Source: Paenibacillus_E qinlingensis
GTDB taxonomy: Bacteria > Bacillota > Bacilli > Paenibacillales > NBRC-103111
NCBI RefSeq assembly: GCF_028746185.1
Contig: NZ_JAQIVH010000055.1
Location: 310,001-374,000, forward strand
DNA length: 64,000 nt
Direction: 5' to 3'
How positions within the stretch are numbered: the stretch's first letter is position 1; each line of letters begins with the position of its first letter. Below the pieces are notes generated by a model. It had not been told where the DNA came from. It saw nothing but the letters and a program-made list of their open reading frames with translations, and did not search any database. Both the position numbers and the translations under genes were made by a program. Below, piece by piece: positions 25,221 to 33,789 of the stretch.

Positions 25221-26397
25221 GATATCCCCCTTTGCGGTAGGCAAGAAAAGCGATTAGCGACAAACCAATAGCGATACTCCCTAAAATTGATAAGTGATGC
25301 GCGACTATCGTCGTTTCACTCCCCAGCATGAGTTGAAACACACTTTGCATCCCCCAGTAGTTTAACGTGTAGGAACCTAATTGCTTAAGGAATCCATCTG
25401 GAAGCGGTGTAAAGCCCCCACTTAAGAATGTCATGATCATAATACCCGTTTGAAAAGTCACCGTGATCGCACTATCTGATGGGAAGAGGAGCATGACGAC
25501 GATGGCCAAACTCATAGAAGCCAGAATCATACATAAACAAATAAGAAAGAGTGTTAAGAACTGAGAACCCCAATCCACACCATAGAATAGCTTTGTCGCA
25601 CCGATGATAACTGCAACTTGACCAATCGATAGGAACATATTCCCAATGATTTTGCCGAGTAAAATTTGATACTCAGGAATCGGCATGCCATTCAATCGAG
25701 ATAACGTATGATTCGCCTTTTCATTCTGTAAGCTGAAAGCAGTAATCATGCCTGAATATAATAAAAACATAACGAGAATTGACGCCGCATAATATTGCAT
25801 CGCTGTGTAGCTGCTATTGGAACCTGCTAATTGGCCTACATGTACCAACGACGGGTTTGCAGAAGCACTTTGTGAAGAGTTGCCTTCGACTTGCTTTAGA
25901 GGCCCCAAAGAAGATGTACGAGCAGTAATCTGAATAGCTTGATTCTGATTCACTTTATCGAAATAAGTACGAAACACCATTTGAGCTGTTAGATTTTTCA
26001 TATAATCATGACCCAATACCATCTCCCACTGAGCTGCTTTTCCTGCCTGCACCTGTGTGGTGAAATTGATTGGGATGATTACTGCAAATTCAGATTCTCC
26101 ATCCTTCAGACGTCGTATCGCTTCCTCACGTGTTGATATTACCTGTGTTAATAGGTGTTTTTTAGTCTCTGGAGAGTCCAAGAAACTTTGAAAACCTTCC
26201 CGCAAAGCGCCTGAATCCACTTGAACAATATCAACCTTCACTGGATTTAATGCTTTATCCTCGACCTTAAACACACCTGAAAGAGCTGATCCCAAAATAA
26301 AAATAAGCAACAAGGGCATTAAAAATTGAATCAACAGCACATAACGGGTTCGCAGTTTCCTTATAATTTCATACTTAGCAATGGTCCAAATTGGCAT
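25213..26397 (-). CDS. ABC-2 type permease, LnrM-like
   Basis: A 394-residue ABC-2 permease: N-terminal helix at about 20-40, a roughly 170-residue external domain, then C-terminal helices including AVIIGATKLFYGVDWG and FLSGGFTPLPDGFLKQ, the typical ABC-2 late loop. ATG 26397 is eight bases after AGGGGG; ATG 26403 is too close to it. Located between the ATPase gene (13 bases upstream) and the second permease (overlap), giving an ATPase-permease-permease operon of the same order as lnrLMN. Confidence 0.87.
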   Translation of the reverse strand: MPIWTIAKYEIIRKLRTRYVLLIQFLMPLLLIFILGSALSGVFKVEDKALNPVKVDIVQVDSGALREGFQSFLDSPETKKHLLTQVISTREEAIRRLKDGESEFAVIIPINFTTQVQAGKAAQWEMVLGHDYMKNLTAQMVFRTYFDKVNQNQAIQITARTSSLGPLKQVEGNSSQSASANPSLVHVGQLAGSNSSYTAMQYYAASILVMFLLYSGMITAFSLQNEKANHTLSRLNGMPIPEYQILLGKIIGNMFLSIGQVAVIIGATKLFYGVDWGSQFLTLFLICLCMILASMSLAIVVMLLFPSDSAITVTFQTGIMIMTFLSGGFTPLPDGFLKQLGSYTLNYWGMQSVFQLMLGSETTIVAHHLSILGSIAIGLSLIAFLAYRKGGYHE

Positions 26398-26409
26398 GTA
26401 CATATCCCC

Positions 26410-27345
26410 CTAATCTCTCAAGGTTCTTCCGGTCAAAGACAGGAACAAGGCCTCTAGATCAGGCTCCACCTGCGTGAGCGATTGTATTTTAACCTGATGT
26501 TTAGACAAAATGAAGAGGATATCTTGCAAATAACTTTGCGACGCGCTTACGATCAGTTCCAGTGTTTGTTCACTTGCATTTAACTGTTTTATCAATGGAT
26601 ACTCTCTCAACTCTTTAACTGCTTGATCCGTGAGGTTCGTGATTTGAAGCACAATTTTATTGTCTTGGGAAACTTGATTACGCAGTTCATCCTGCGTTCC
26701 GCAAGCAATAAGATGACCATGATCCATGATCCCGACTCTCGTCGAAATAGCCGACACTTCCTCCATATAATGCGAAGTATAAAGGATTGTAGATCCCCTT
26801 CGATTTAATTCTCGGACAGCATCTAAAATATGATTACGTGATTGAGGATCAATCCCCACCGTTGGTTCATCCATAATAATAAGCTTCGGTTGATGCATGA
26901 TGGCACATGCAATATTCAGTCTTCGCTTCATACCACCTGAAAATGAACTAGGTTTATCACTCGCACGATCCAGCAGTCCCACGAAGGCTAAAGATTCCTC
27001 CACTCGCTCCTTAAGCAGCCTTCCTCTTAACCCATATAATTTAGCGAAAAAAGTGACGTTCTCCCGAGCTGTTAGGTTTTCATAAATCGCTAATTCTTGG
27101 GGTACGAGCCCCAAATTGCGTTTGACTTCTATTGGGTATTTAGCAACAGATTTGCCACCTACCAGAATGTCACCTTGATCGATTTTAAGCAATCCGCTTA
27201 GCATTTTAATCGTTGTACTTTTGCCCGCTCCATTAGGTCCTAACAGGCCAAAAATTTCACCTTCTCGAATCGTCAGATTCAGATGATCGACAGAAATACG
27301 ATTGTCATATTTCTTAACTACATCCTTCAATTGAACAAAGCTCAT
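26410..27345 (-). CDS. ABC transporter ATPase, LnrL-like
   Basis: A 311-residue ATPase, the length of LnrL. Walker A GPNGAGKST near residue 37, Q-loop VPQELAIYENLT, signature FSGGMKRRLN, Walker B LIIMDEPTVGID and the H-loop in YTSHYMEEV are all intact. A C-terminal extension of about 90 residues follows, as in antibiotic-export ATPases. First gene of the exporter operon, divergent from a LuxR-type two-component system. The gap contains a 28-base palindrome. Likely role: response-regulated export or resistance to amphipathic antibiotics (inference from gene order). Confidence 0.9.
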   Translation of the reverse strand: MSFVQLKDVVKKYDNRISVDHLNLTIREGEIFGLLGPNGAGKSTTIKMLSGLLKIDQGDILVGGKSVAKYPIEVKRNLGLVPQELAIYENLTARENVTFFAKLYGLRGRLLKERVEESLAFVGLLDRASDKPSSFSGGMKRRLNIACAIMHQPKLIIMDEPTVGIDPQSRNHILDAVRELNRRGSTILYTSHYMEEVSAISTRVGIMDHGHLIACGTQDELRNQVSQDNKIVLQITNLTDQAVKELREYPLIKQLNASEQTLELIVSASQSYLQDILFILSKHQVKIQSLTQVEPDLEALFLSLTGRTLRD

Positions 27346-27425
27346 AGGTCTCTTCCTTTCTTCACTTCACTTATTACCGTCATTGTACGCTTTTGCAAGC
27401 ACATCGACAGGTAGAAGAAGTCATT

Positions 27426-27453
27426 AAACAAAGTGACAAAAGTCACTTTGTTT
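27426..27453. promoter_or_regulatory. 28-base perfect palindrome, probable response-regulator operator
   Basis: AAACAAAGTGAC (27426-27437) and GTCACTTTGTTT (27442-27453) are exact reverse complements around AAAA. It lies between the divergent exporter and kinase genes, 80 bases from each start. The core GTGAC-N4-GTCAC has the size expected for a NarL/LuxR-type dimer site. It also resembles a hairpin, but its location upstream of both genes argues against a terminator. Confidence 0.6.
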
Positions 27454-27529
27454 TTGCAAAGAAAAGTGTTATCCAACGAAAACTCGTATGCTATACTTTC
27501 TTTACTAAGATAAAGGATGCGAATCTTAA

Positions 27530-28666
27530 TTGATAAACCAACTCTTGCTCATACGCTATCTTCTCCTACTCGTATCTGCGATTGCCTCCATGTATTTGGA
27601 AACCTACAAATCCAATGATACCTATGCACTCTTCGTGCTCTTATTTATTGGACTGACCGAAATCAGGCGAACACGCTTCCCGAATACGAATTGGATGCTC
27701 CTCTTTGAAATCGGCTGTACAGGTTGGATGAGTTATCACTACGGAGGAGTTTGGTTTCTTTCGTTCTTCTCAACACTTCTGACTTATATACCCAACCAGA
27801 ATCGGCAGCAGCACTTTGGTGCAATTCTGTTACAACTTCTAGTCCTTAATTTTTCCTTGCAAAATCAACCATCTATGTATTTCACCATTGCTAACGTGAT
27901 GTTTTGCACAATTGCACTCCTCTCTTTCCAGCTTCAGCGAATGAAAAAAAATAAAGATGATATTGAACTGCTTTATGATCAACTTCGAAAACAGCACTAT
28001 ACACTGGACGAGGCTCGTATTCAATTAATGGATTATGCACGAAAAGTAGAGAACATTGCCCAAACGGAAGAACGCAACCGCATCTCACATGATCTGCATG
28101 ACGATTTAGGACATAAGCTTATCCGAATCAAAATGATGATGGAGGCCTCACTTACCATCCTCCCCTCTCAACCAAGCAAAGGTACTGAGATGTTACGTTC
28201 AGTTCGCGATCAACTCGGAGAGAGCATGGAACTCCTTCGTTCAACGGTACGTCGCTTGAAACCGAACAAGCATTCGCTCAAAAGTTATTCCTTGGCTACG
28301 TTAATTGATGAGTTAACGCGAGAGAACGCTATCGACATTGAACTCGATATTCAGGGAATGCCTTATGAATTGTATCCCAGCCTTGAATTCATTCTTTACC
28401 GAAATGCGCAGGAAGCGATCTCTAATGCGATTCGACACGGCGCAGCTACATACGTTCAGATCACGCTACAGTACGCGGCTAATCAAGTGACCATGAGCGT
28501 CTCCAATAATGGCACACGTCAGTTGGAGCCTACGGTTAAAGGGCTCGGTTTATCCGGAATGGAAGAACGAATTAAAGTAATTGGCGGGCAACTTCATATT
28601 TCGAATGATGACCATTTCACCGTAACTACCGTATTGCCGGCTTTTCGACACAATGAAGCTAATTAA
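27530..28666 (+). CDS. Intramembrane-sensing histidine kinase (NarL-type, HisKA_3), LnrJ-like
   Basis: A 378-residue kinase with about five short membrane helices in residues 1-135 and almost no extracytoplasmic domain, then a coiled linker, the HisKA_3 dimerisation motif RNRISHDLHDDLGHKL with phospho-acceptor His, and an HATPase with RNAQEAISNAIRHG and GLGLSGMEERI. Starts with TTG at 27530 after AAAGGAT; no nearby ATG. The response regulator gene follows after eight bases. The organisation recalls LnrJ, which senses linearmycin-type polyenes; the ligand here is unproven. Confidence 0.9.
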   Translation: MINQLLLIRYLLLLVSAIASMYLETYKSNDTYALFVLLFIGLTEIRRTRFPNTNWMLLFEIGCTGWMSYHYGGVWFLSFFSTLLTYIPNQNRQQHFGAILLQLLVLNFSLQNQPSMYFTIANVMFCTIALLSFQLQRMKKNKDDIELLYDQLRKQHYTLDEARIQLMDYARKVENIAQTEERNRISHDLHDDLGHKLIRIKMMMEASLTILPSQPSKGTEMLRSVRDQLGESMELLRSTVRRLKPNKHSLKSYSLATLIDELTRENAIDIELDIQGMPYELYPSLEFILYRNAQEAISNAIRHGAATYVQITLQYAANQVTMSVSNNGTRQLEPTVKGLGLSGMEERIKVIGGQLHISNDDHFTVTTVLPAFRHNEAN

Positions 28667-28680
28667 AGGAGGGATTGTTG

Positions 28681-29334
28681 ATGATTCACGTACTCATAAC
28701 CGACGACGATCCATTTATTCGTGAAAGCTTACAATTGATTATTGGACTTGATCCTGAAATCACTGTTGTCGGTACTTGTACGAATGGAAACGAAGCGCTC
28801 ACATTTATTCATAATGGAACACAAGTAGATGTAGTCCTCATGGATATCCGAATGCCTCTCTGTGATGGTGTCCAAGGTACAAAACAAATCAAGGAAGCGT
28901 ACCCGGAAATCGCGATACTCATTCTGACTACCTTCGACGATGATGCATACATCATTCAAGCACTACGAAACGGCGCAAGCGGTTATTTATTAAAAAATAT
29001 TTCCCCAGACCATATTATTCAAGGCATCAAAACTGTGAAGCAAGGGAATTTACTTATCCATCCAGATATTGCTAAGAAACTCACCAGTTTCATTCACGCT
29101 AGTCCCTCCAAAGCAGCTTCGCCAGCCCAACCATTTGATGGACTCGGCTTGACAGCTAATGAGCAGGCAATCATGGCTAAAATTTCTGATGGTCTTTCAA
29201 ATAAAGAAATCGCCCAGGAGCTATTCCTGAGCGAAGGTACGGTGAAGAACTATGTAACTGAAATTTTAAGTAAATTGAACCTCCGAGATCGCACACAAAT
29301 TGCCATATTCTATCTGAAGAAGCAACGAGGATGA
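28681..29334 (+). CDS. NarL/LuxR-type response regulator, LnrK-like
   Basis: A 217-residue regulator. Receiver domain: acidic ITDDDPF, phospho-acceptor Asp in VVLMDIRMP, Thr in LTTFDDD, and YLLKN Lys. C-terminal LuxR helix-turn-helix: LTANEQAIMAKISDGLSNKEIAQELFLSEGTVKNYV (written in two overlapping halves of the same motif). ATG 28681 is seven bases after AGGAGGG; two upstream TTG codons are alternatives. Probably binds the 27426-27453 palindrome to activate the exporter operon. Confidence 0.92.
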   Translation: MIHVLITDDDPFIRESLQLIIGLDPEITVVGTCTNGNEALTFIHNGTQVDVVLMDIRMPLCDGVQGTKQIKEAYPEIAILILTTFDDDAYIIQALRNGASGYLLKNISPDHIIQGIKTVKQGNLLIHPDIAKKLTSFIHASPSKAASPAQPFDGLGLTANEQAIMAKISDGLSNKEIAQELFLSEGTVKNYVTEILSKLNLRDRTQIAIFYLKKQRG

Positions 29335-29338
29335 GAAA

Positions 29339-30196
29339 CTAGTTCACGACTTTCCCTGCCTCAATGTCTTCCACCGAAGTACTGGCCACTAAGTAATCAG
29401 AAATTTCATTGCTGTAATTGATAAAAGGTGTTAATTTAATCGTGGTTTTGAAGAAATGCCCGTTATTATTCAATAAATAATAATACGTGTTTTCTTCTGG
29501 CAGTTTATCAATAATGACTGGATTCCAGGAGTAACTAACTTTATCTACAACAAAATAACGGTATGACTCAACATAAGCATTCAAGGCTTTCAATTTCATT
29601 GGATCAGTTTCACCAGACACAACTAATGACTCAAATCTGGAATAAGACATTTGCGGGGGCTGGTTCCCCCACACATTTTTCAATTCCGATTCACTTACAT
29701 ACACTTGACCGGTAAATTTTTCTTTAGCCTTACGTAAAGCATCCGTACGGATCCCCATTCGTTCAATATCACTTAGTCGATAATATGTTTGATCGGTGTT
29801 GTTTAATAGGACTGGGTAGGTTGCTCCCTGATAATCCACATATTGCGCATAGGGATATTGCAGAATAATCTCTGTATAATTCGACTCATTCCCTTCAGTC
29901 GGCTGATTCGAATTCACACGTGGGACTACATAAATCGTTTTCGTGTTTTCCTGCCAATTCACGACTGCGCCTAAATAACCAGCTAGCTCCTTAACAGGCA
30001 AATAACTTGAATTATTATAAATTAATGGCGGATTCGCTAGTTGAACAGCTTGACCATTCACGACGACCTTGTAGTCATTCCTGAGATACGCATCGACACG
30101 TTGAAGCACATCTTGTGCATATACACCTGCCCCAAAGCAAGTTCCCATCAGTGTTCCAACGATTGCAACTTTTGACCATTTCGGCATCTTCTTCAT
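29339..30196 (-). CDS. Secreted stalk-domain (copper amine oxidase N-terminal-like) protein
   Basis: A 285-residue exported protein. Signal peptide of about 27 residues (lysines, then VAIVGTLMGTCFGAGVYA). Residues about 40-95 form the stalk/Cu_amine_oxidN1-type domain: VVVNGQAVQL, LIYNNSSYLPVKELAGYLGA, VNWQENTKTIYV. The rest has no recognised domain. Such proteins are abundant in Paenibacillus and thought to be cell-wall-associated. AGGAGG precedes the ATG. Its stop lies five bases from the convergent response-regulator stop. Confidence 0.85.
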   Translation of the reverse strand: MKKMPKWSKVAIVGTLMGTCFGAGVYAQDVLQRVDAYLRNDYKVVVNGQAVQLANPPLIYNNSSYLPVKELAGYLGAVVNWQENTKTIYVVPRVNSNQPTEGNESNYTEIILQYPYAQYVDYQGATYPVLLNNTDQTYYRLSDIERMGIRTDALRKAKEKFTGQVYVSESELKNVWGNQPPQMSYSRFESLVVSGETDPMKLKALNAYVESYRYFVVDKVSYSWNPVIIDKLPEENTYYYLLNNNGHFFKTTIKLTPFINYSNEISDYLVASTSVEDIEAGKVVN

Positions 30197-30390
30197 TTCA
30201 ATTCCTCCTGTACCTTTCCGTGCTTGTTAAGTTAACTCATTCGACAACTACCTTAATTTACCTCCTTGATTCGACAATATCAGTCTATTGACCTATACGA
30301 AAACGTCGAAGAAACTTGCGATTCATTGCGAGATGTAGAAAATTACTTTAGAATAGTTGAAAAATAGGATTGAAATGAGGACCTTATACC

Positions 30391-31029
30391 ATGAGTTTTA
30401 CTGGTTTTACACAACATGATTTTGATACCTTCGCTATTGAGGGTTTAGACGGACGTATGGCTGCCATTCGCGAGCGAATTCAACCTAAATTTAAAGCCCT
30501 TGGCGATGCATTGGCAACCGAATTGTCTGTACAATCAGGAACCGAAATGTTCCTCCATATTGCCAAACATTTACGCCGTAAAATCAATCCGCCTGTCGAT
30601 ACCTGGATGGCTATCTGTCCGAACAAACGCGGCTACAAGCAAGTACCTCACTTCCAGGTCGGACTATTCGATGATCGCGTTTTTATCTGGCTTGCACTTA
30701 TTTATGAGTTGCCGAACAAAGGTAATATCGCTAAAACTTACATGAACCACATAGAGCAAATTCGAAGCGAAATTCCTGCAGATTTCCTGCTTTCCTTTGA
30801 TCATATGAAAAAAGATACAATTCCCGTGTCTCAACTCGACACTACAGGCTGGAATGAAGCCTTAATCCGCTTCCGTGATGTCAAAAAAGTAGAGCTGCTT
30901 ATCGGTCGAAACCTTCGATTCGATGACCCCGTGTTAGCAAATCCTGTTGAGCTGGAACAATTAATTGAACAAACCTTCGAGAAGCTGCTTCCTCTGTACA
31001 AACTTGCTGTTGATACACCATCGCTCTAA
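30391..31029 (+). CDS. YktB/UPF0637 (DUF1054) family protein
   Basis: A 212-residue cytosolic protein. FTQHDFDTFAIEGLDGRMAAI at the start, AKHLRRKINPPVDTWMAICPNKRGYKQVPHFQVGLFDD in pieces, and LPNKGNIAKT identify the UPF0637 (YktB) family. Function is unknown. The ATG follows GAGGACC. Single gene, divergent from the stalk-domain gene. Confidence 0.9.
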   Translation: MSFTGFTQHDFDTFAIEGLDGRMAAIRERIQPKFKALGDALATELSVQSGTEMFLHIAKHLRRKINPPVDTWMAICPNKRGYKQVPHFQVGLFDDRVFIWLALIYELPNKGNIAKTYMNHIEQIRSEIPADFLLSFDHMKKDTIPVSQLDTTGWNEALIRFRDVKKVELLIGRNLRFDDPVLANPVELEQLIEQTFEKLLPLYKLAVDTPSL

Positions 31030-31074
31030 TTTCATAAAATATTTATGTTAAATTAAGGTTATTTTCAACTAAAA

Positions 31075-31134
31075 CGAGGCTTTCCTGCGCAGACTAAATC
31101 CTGTAATTCCCAATACACAGGAAAGGAGGCCTCG
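31075..31134 (+). promoter_or_regulatory. Leader hairpin surrounding the ribosome binding site of the repeat protein gene
   Basis: CGAGG-CTTTCCTG (31075-31087) can pair with CAGGAAAG (31118-31125) and CCTCG (31130-31134); the four bases left bulged, GAGG (31126-31129), are the core of the ribosome binding site of the TTG start at 31141. The structure could gate translation. Confidence 0.45.
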
Positions 31135-31140
31135 AATCAC

Positions 31141-31821
31141 TTGGAAACAACAAACATAAGGAAGCTGCTCATCAGCTCCATCGCACTCACCTGTATCTTG
31201 GGTGGCAGCCTCACTGCTGTCGCACAAAACCCTGATTCTGAAGATCAACCCACCGTTACATGGCAGCAGGCAGATGAGACTGGACATAGCGGACACCATA
31301 AGCGGAAATGGCCGATCATTGAAGAATCCGCCACCGTTATCGGTGTCGACAAAGAGGTTCTCTTCAAATCGCTGAAGAGTGGAAAAAGCATTGTGGAAGT
31401 CGCCGCCGAAAAAGGCATCTCGGAAGCTGATCTGACCGCGAAGCTCCAACAACTGCGGACAACGAAAATTGAAACCGCTGTGAAAGATGGTAAGCTGACT
31501 GCCGATCAAGGCGATCACATGAAGCAAAAACTTGGCGAGCATTTAAAGTTCATTCTCAATGAGAAGAATCTGCTAGCTCACCATCCTGGACATGGCAAGC
31601 ATAAGTTCGGTTTAAAGCCCGACACCGAAAAGCTTGCAAAATCGCTTGGCATGAGTAAAGACGAACTCCGTGCGCAACTACATGCGGGTAAGTCGTTGGC
31701 CGAAATTGCCCAAGCGAAGGGTATTTCCAAAGACAAGCTAGTGGTATCGATTAAGGATCAATTAACCCCGTCCATTGAGAAGTGGGTTGATCACAAAATG
31801 GAACCAAAGGCGAAAAAGTAA
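31141..31821 (+). CDS. Secreted protein with two helical 'GKS-(I/L)-EIA' repeats
   Basis: A 226-residue exported protein: a signal peptide of about 28 residues (KLLISSIALTCILGGSLTAVAQ), a His/Lys-rich stretch, then two related modules, VDKEVLFKSLKSGKSIVEVA and MSKDELRAQLHAGKSLAEIA, each followed by (E/Q)KGIS. His-rich linkers (GHSGHHKRK, HHPGHGKHK) could bind metal. TTG start at 31141, 11-12 bases after GGAGG; there is no in-frame ATG nearby. Function unknown; the repeats resemble those in other Gram-positive extracellular proteins. Confidence 0.72.
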   Translation: METTNIRKLLISSIALTCILGGSLTAVAQNPDSEDQPTVTWQQADETGHSGHHKRKWPIIEESATVIGVDKEVLFKSLKSGKSIVEVAAEKGISEADLTAKLQQLRTTKIETAVKDGKLTADQGDHMKQKLGEHLKFILNEKNLLAHHPGHGKHKFGLKPDTEKLAKSLGMSKDELRAQLHAGKSLAEIAQAKGISKDKLVVSIKDQLTPSIEKWVDHKMEPKAKK

Positions 31822-31837
31822 CGCTTGGCGTTAACAG

Positions 31838-31866
31838 GAGGGGCATTCAATGGAATGCCTCTTTTT
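31838..31866 (+). terminator. Terminator of the repeat protein gene
   Basis: GAGGGGCATTC and GAATGCCTC arms with one bulged G, then TTTTT. Confidence 0.8.
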
Positions 31867-31890
31867 CTTTCGCACTCTTTGATAAAAAAA

Positions 31891-31906
31891 TGAGTGATTA
31901 CTCACT
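31891..31906. promoter_or_regulatory. TetR-type operator copy 1
   Basis: TGAGTGATTACTCACT, a near-perfect palindrome, overlapping the region of the -35 of the exporter promoter (a TATGAT -10 lies at 31929-31934). An identical 16-base copy lies at 31952-31967. Confidence 0.75.
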
Positions 31907-31949
31907 TTTCAAAGACATACATTTATCGTATGATGGGTTTAGTATTAAA

Positions 31950-31967
31950 AGTGAGTGATTACTCACT
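31950..31967. promoter_or_regulatory. TetR-type operator copy 2
   Basis: AGTGAGT-GATT-ACTCACT with seven-base perfect arms, lying between the probable -10 and the ATPase start codon. It shares 16 identical bases with copy 1, 61 bases away (close to six helical turns), suggesting cooperative repression by the TetR protein encoded at the end of the operon. Confidence 0.75.
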
Positions 31968-31995
31968 CTAAATTTTCTCGAAAGAGGTGCAAACC

Positions 31996-32724
31996 ATGAC
32001 ATCCGCCACATCAATTCAAGTGCAAAGAGTCAGCAAACAATTTGGTGAGAAAACCGTTCTTAAGGACATTACGCTTGCGGTTCCTCGTTCCCAGATTTTT
32101 GGACTCCTTGGACCTTCCGGTTCGGGTAAAACAACACTTGTACGCATGATCGCAGGCATTGATGCCCCCACATTCGGTCAGGCGACCGTACTTGGCCAGA
32201 AGATGCCACAGCTAGCTATGCTCTCCCAAATCGGCTATATGGCGCAATCAGATGCCTTATACACCGAATTAACAGCGCAGGAGAACCTAGCTTTTTTTGC
32301 AGCCTTGTATGGCCTCAAAGGAGCCAAATGTAAGCAGCGCATTCAAGCTGTCATGGAGCTCGTGGATTTAAGCGATCACTTGAAGAAGCAAGTCAGCAAC
32401 TACTCAGGAGGCATGAAGCGGCGGTTATCGCTTGCCATTTCCTTGCTCCATGAACCGAGCATACTTATTCTCGATGAACCTACCGTAGGGATTGACCCTG
32501 TGTTGCGCAAATCGATCTGGCAGGAGCTGACGAATCTGAGTCTGAATGGCACTACTATTCTTTTGACCACACATGTGATGGATGAAGCAGACAAATGCCA
32601 TCAGCTCGGCATGATTCGAGACGGCAGTCTCACCGCGATAGGCACGCCAGAGGAATTAAAACACGCTACCTCTTCCTCCACGATCGAAGAAGCATTCTTA
32701 GTTTATGGAGGTGCACACGCATGA
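31996..32724 (+). CDS. ABC transporter ATPase of a TetR-controlled exporter
   Basis: A 242-residue ATPase. Walker A GPSGSGKTT, Q-loop MAQSDALYTELT, signature YSGGMKRRLS, Walker B ILILDEPTVGIDP and H-loop TTHVMDEAD are complete. ATG 31996 follows AAAGAGGTG; a GTG at 31987 is an alternative. Its stop overlaps the permease start (ATGA). Twin palindromes in its promoter and a TetR gene at the operon end indicate drug-inducible expression, as with YhcH/YfiL-like exporters. The substrate is unknown. Confidence 0.92.
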   Translation: MTSATSIQVQRVSKQFGEKTVLKDITLAVPRSQIFGLLGPSGSGKTTLVRMIAGIDAPTFGQATVLGQKMPQLAMLSQIGYMAQSDALYTELTAQENLAFFAALYGLKGAKCKQRIQAVMELVDLSDHLKKQVSNYSGGMKRRLSLAISLLHEPSILILDEPTVGIDPVLRKSIWQELTNLSLNGTTILLTTHVMDEADKCHQLGMIRDGSLTAIGTPEELKHATSSSTIEEAFLVYGGAHA

Positions 32725-33752
32725 GAATTCGAGCTATAGTGATTCGGATCCTTCGCCAATTTTTCCATGATAAACGAACACTCATGATGATGCTGGTAGC
32801 TCCTATGCTCATCTTGTTCATGATGTCCTTGGTATTCAATGGCAACACCTATGTGCCCAAGCTTGGCGCAGTTAACGTTCCTGCCCCGCTCATTCAGAAG
32901 CTGCAGGACCTAAACGCAGAAGTTACTGTCTACACAGCAGCAGAAGCCCAAACGGAACTGGACAATGTTCGCTTAGACGCTGTGCTCGCCATGAATGGAA
33001 CTACGCCTCAACTAACCCTAGAAGGCAGTGATCCAAGTAAGAACAAAGCTGTTCTCTTCCTGCTGCAAAAGGCATTGCAGAGCTCAGCCCCCACTGGCAG
33101 CGCAGCAACACTTGCTCCAACGATCTTGTATTTACACGGTGGGGCTGATATGGCCGCTTTTGACAATTTCGGACCGGTCCTTATTGGATTTTTCGTTTTC
33201 TTTTTCGTTTTTCTATTGTCAGGTGTATCCTTCCTGAGAGAACGTACAGGCGGAACCTTAGAACGACTTCTTGCTACACCCTTGCGTCGTTGGGAGATCG
33301 TTGTGGGGTACATCCTAGGTTTTGGAATCTTCACCACTTTGCAAGCTACACTTATTGCATGGTTTGCAACGAGCGTCCTCGGACTGATGATGGTAGGATC
33401 CTTCTGGTATGTGTTACTGATTACTCTGTTGCTAGCTCTTTCCGCACTCTCCTTGGGAACGCTGATTTCTGCCTTCGCAAACAATGAGTTCCAGATGATT
33501 CAGTTCATTCCGCTTATCATTGTGCCTCAGGTCTTCTTCTCTGGTTTATTCAGCCTGGATACGATGTCTGTATACTTGCGTTGGATCGGACATTTGATGC
33601 CGCTATACTATGGCGCGGACGCTCTGCGGAATATTATGATTCGCGGCGCAGGCTGGGATCGTATCTGGCTTGATGTGCTAGTGCTTGCCTCCTTTACTCT
33701 CGTCTTTATGATCTTGAATATAGTGGCATTAAAGAAGCATCGTAAGATATAA
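32721..33752 (+). CDS. ABC-2 type permease of the TetR-controlled exporter
   Basis: A 343-residue ABC-2 permease: N-terminal helix at about 20-42, external domain to about 150, then five or six helices with FLSGVSFLRERTGGTLERLLATPLRRWEI in parts, the conserved ABC-2 cytoplasmic loop. The true start is the ATG at 32721, which overlaps the ATPase stop codon and follows GGAGGTG; the open frame itself reaches back to 32595. Single permease, so a homodimer with the ATPase is expected. Confidence 0.9.
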   Translation: MRIRAIVIRILRQFFHDKRTLMMMLVAPMLILFMMSLVFNGNTYVPKLGAVNVPAPLIQKLQDLNAEVTVYTAAEAQTELDNVRLDAVLAMNGTTPQLTLEGSDPSKNKAVLFLLQKALQSSAPTGSAATLAPTILYLHGGADMAAFDNFGPVLIGFFVFFFVFLLSGVSFLRERTGGTLERLLATPLRRWEIVVGYILGFGIFTTLQATLIAWFATSVLGLMMVGSFWYVLLITLLLALSALSLGTLISAFANNEFQMIQFIPLIIVPQVFFSGLFSLDTMSVYLRWIGHLMPLYYGADALRNIMIRGAGWDRIWLDVLVLASFTLVFMILNIVALKKHRKI

Positions 33753-33789
33753 TGGATGGATGTCTAGAACGGAGAAAGAGGTGAATGCA

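Noticed and set aside
30259..30266. Perfect AAGGAGGT on the minus strand with no gene directly after it
   Set aside because: Only six- to seven-codon frames follow (TTG TCG AAT...); could be a leader peptide, but the evidence is too thin to annotate.
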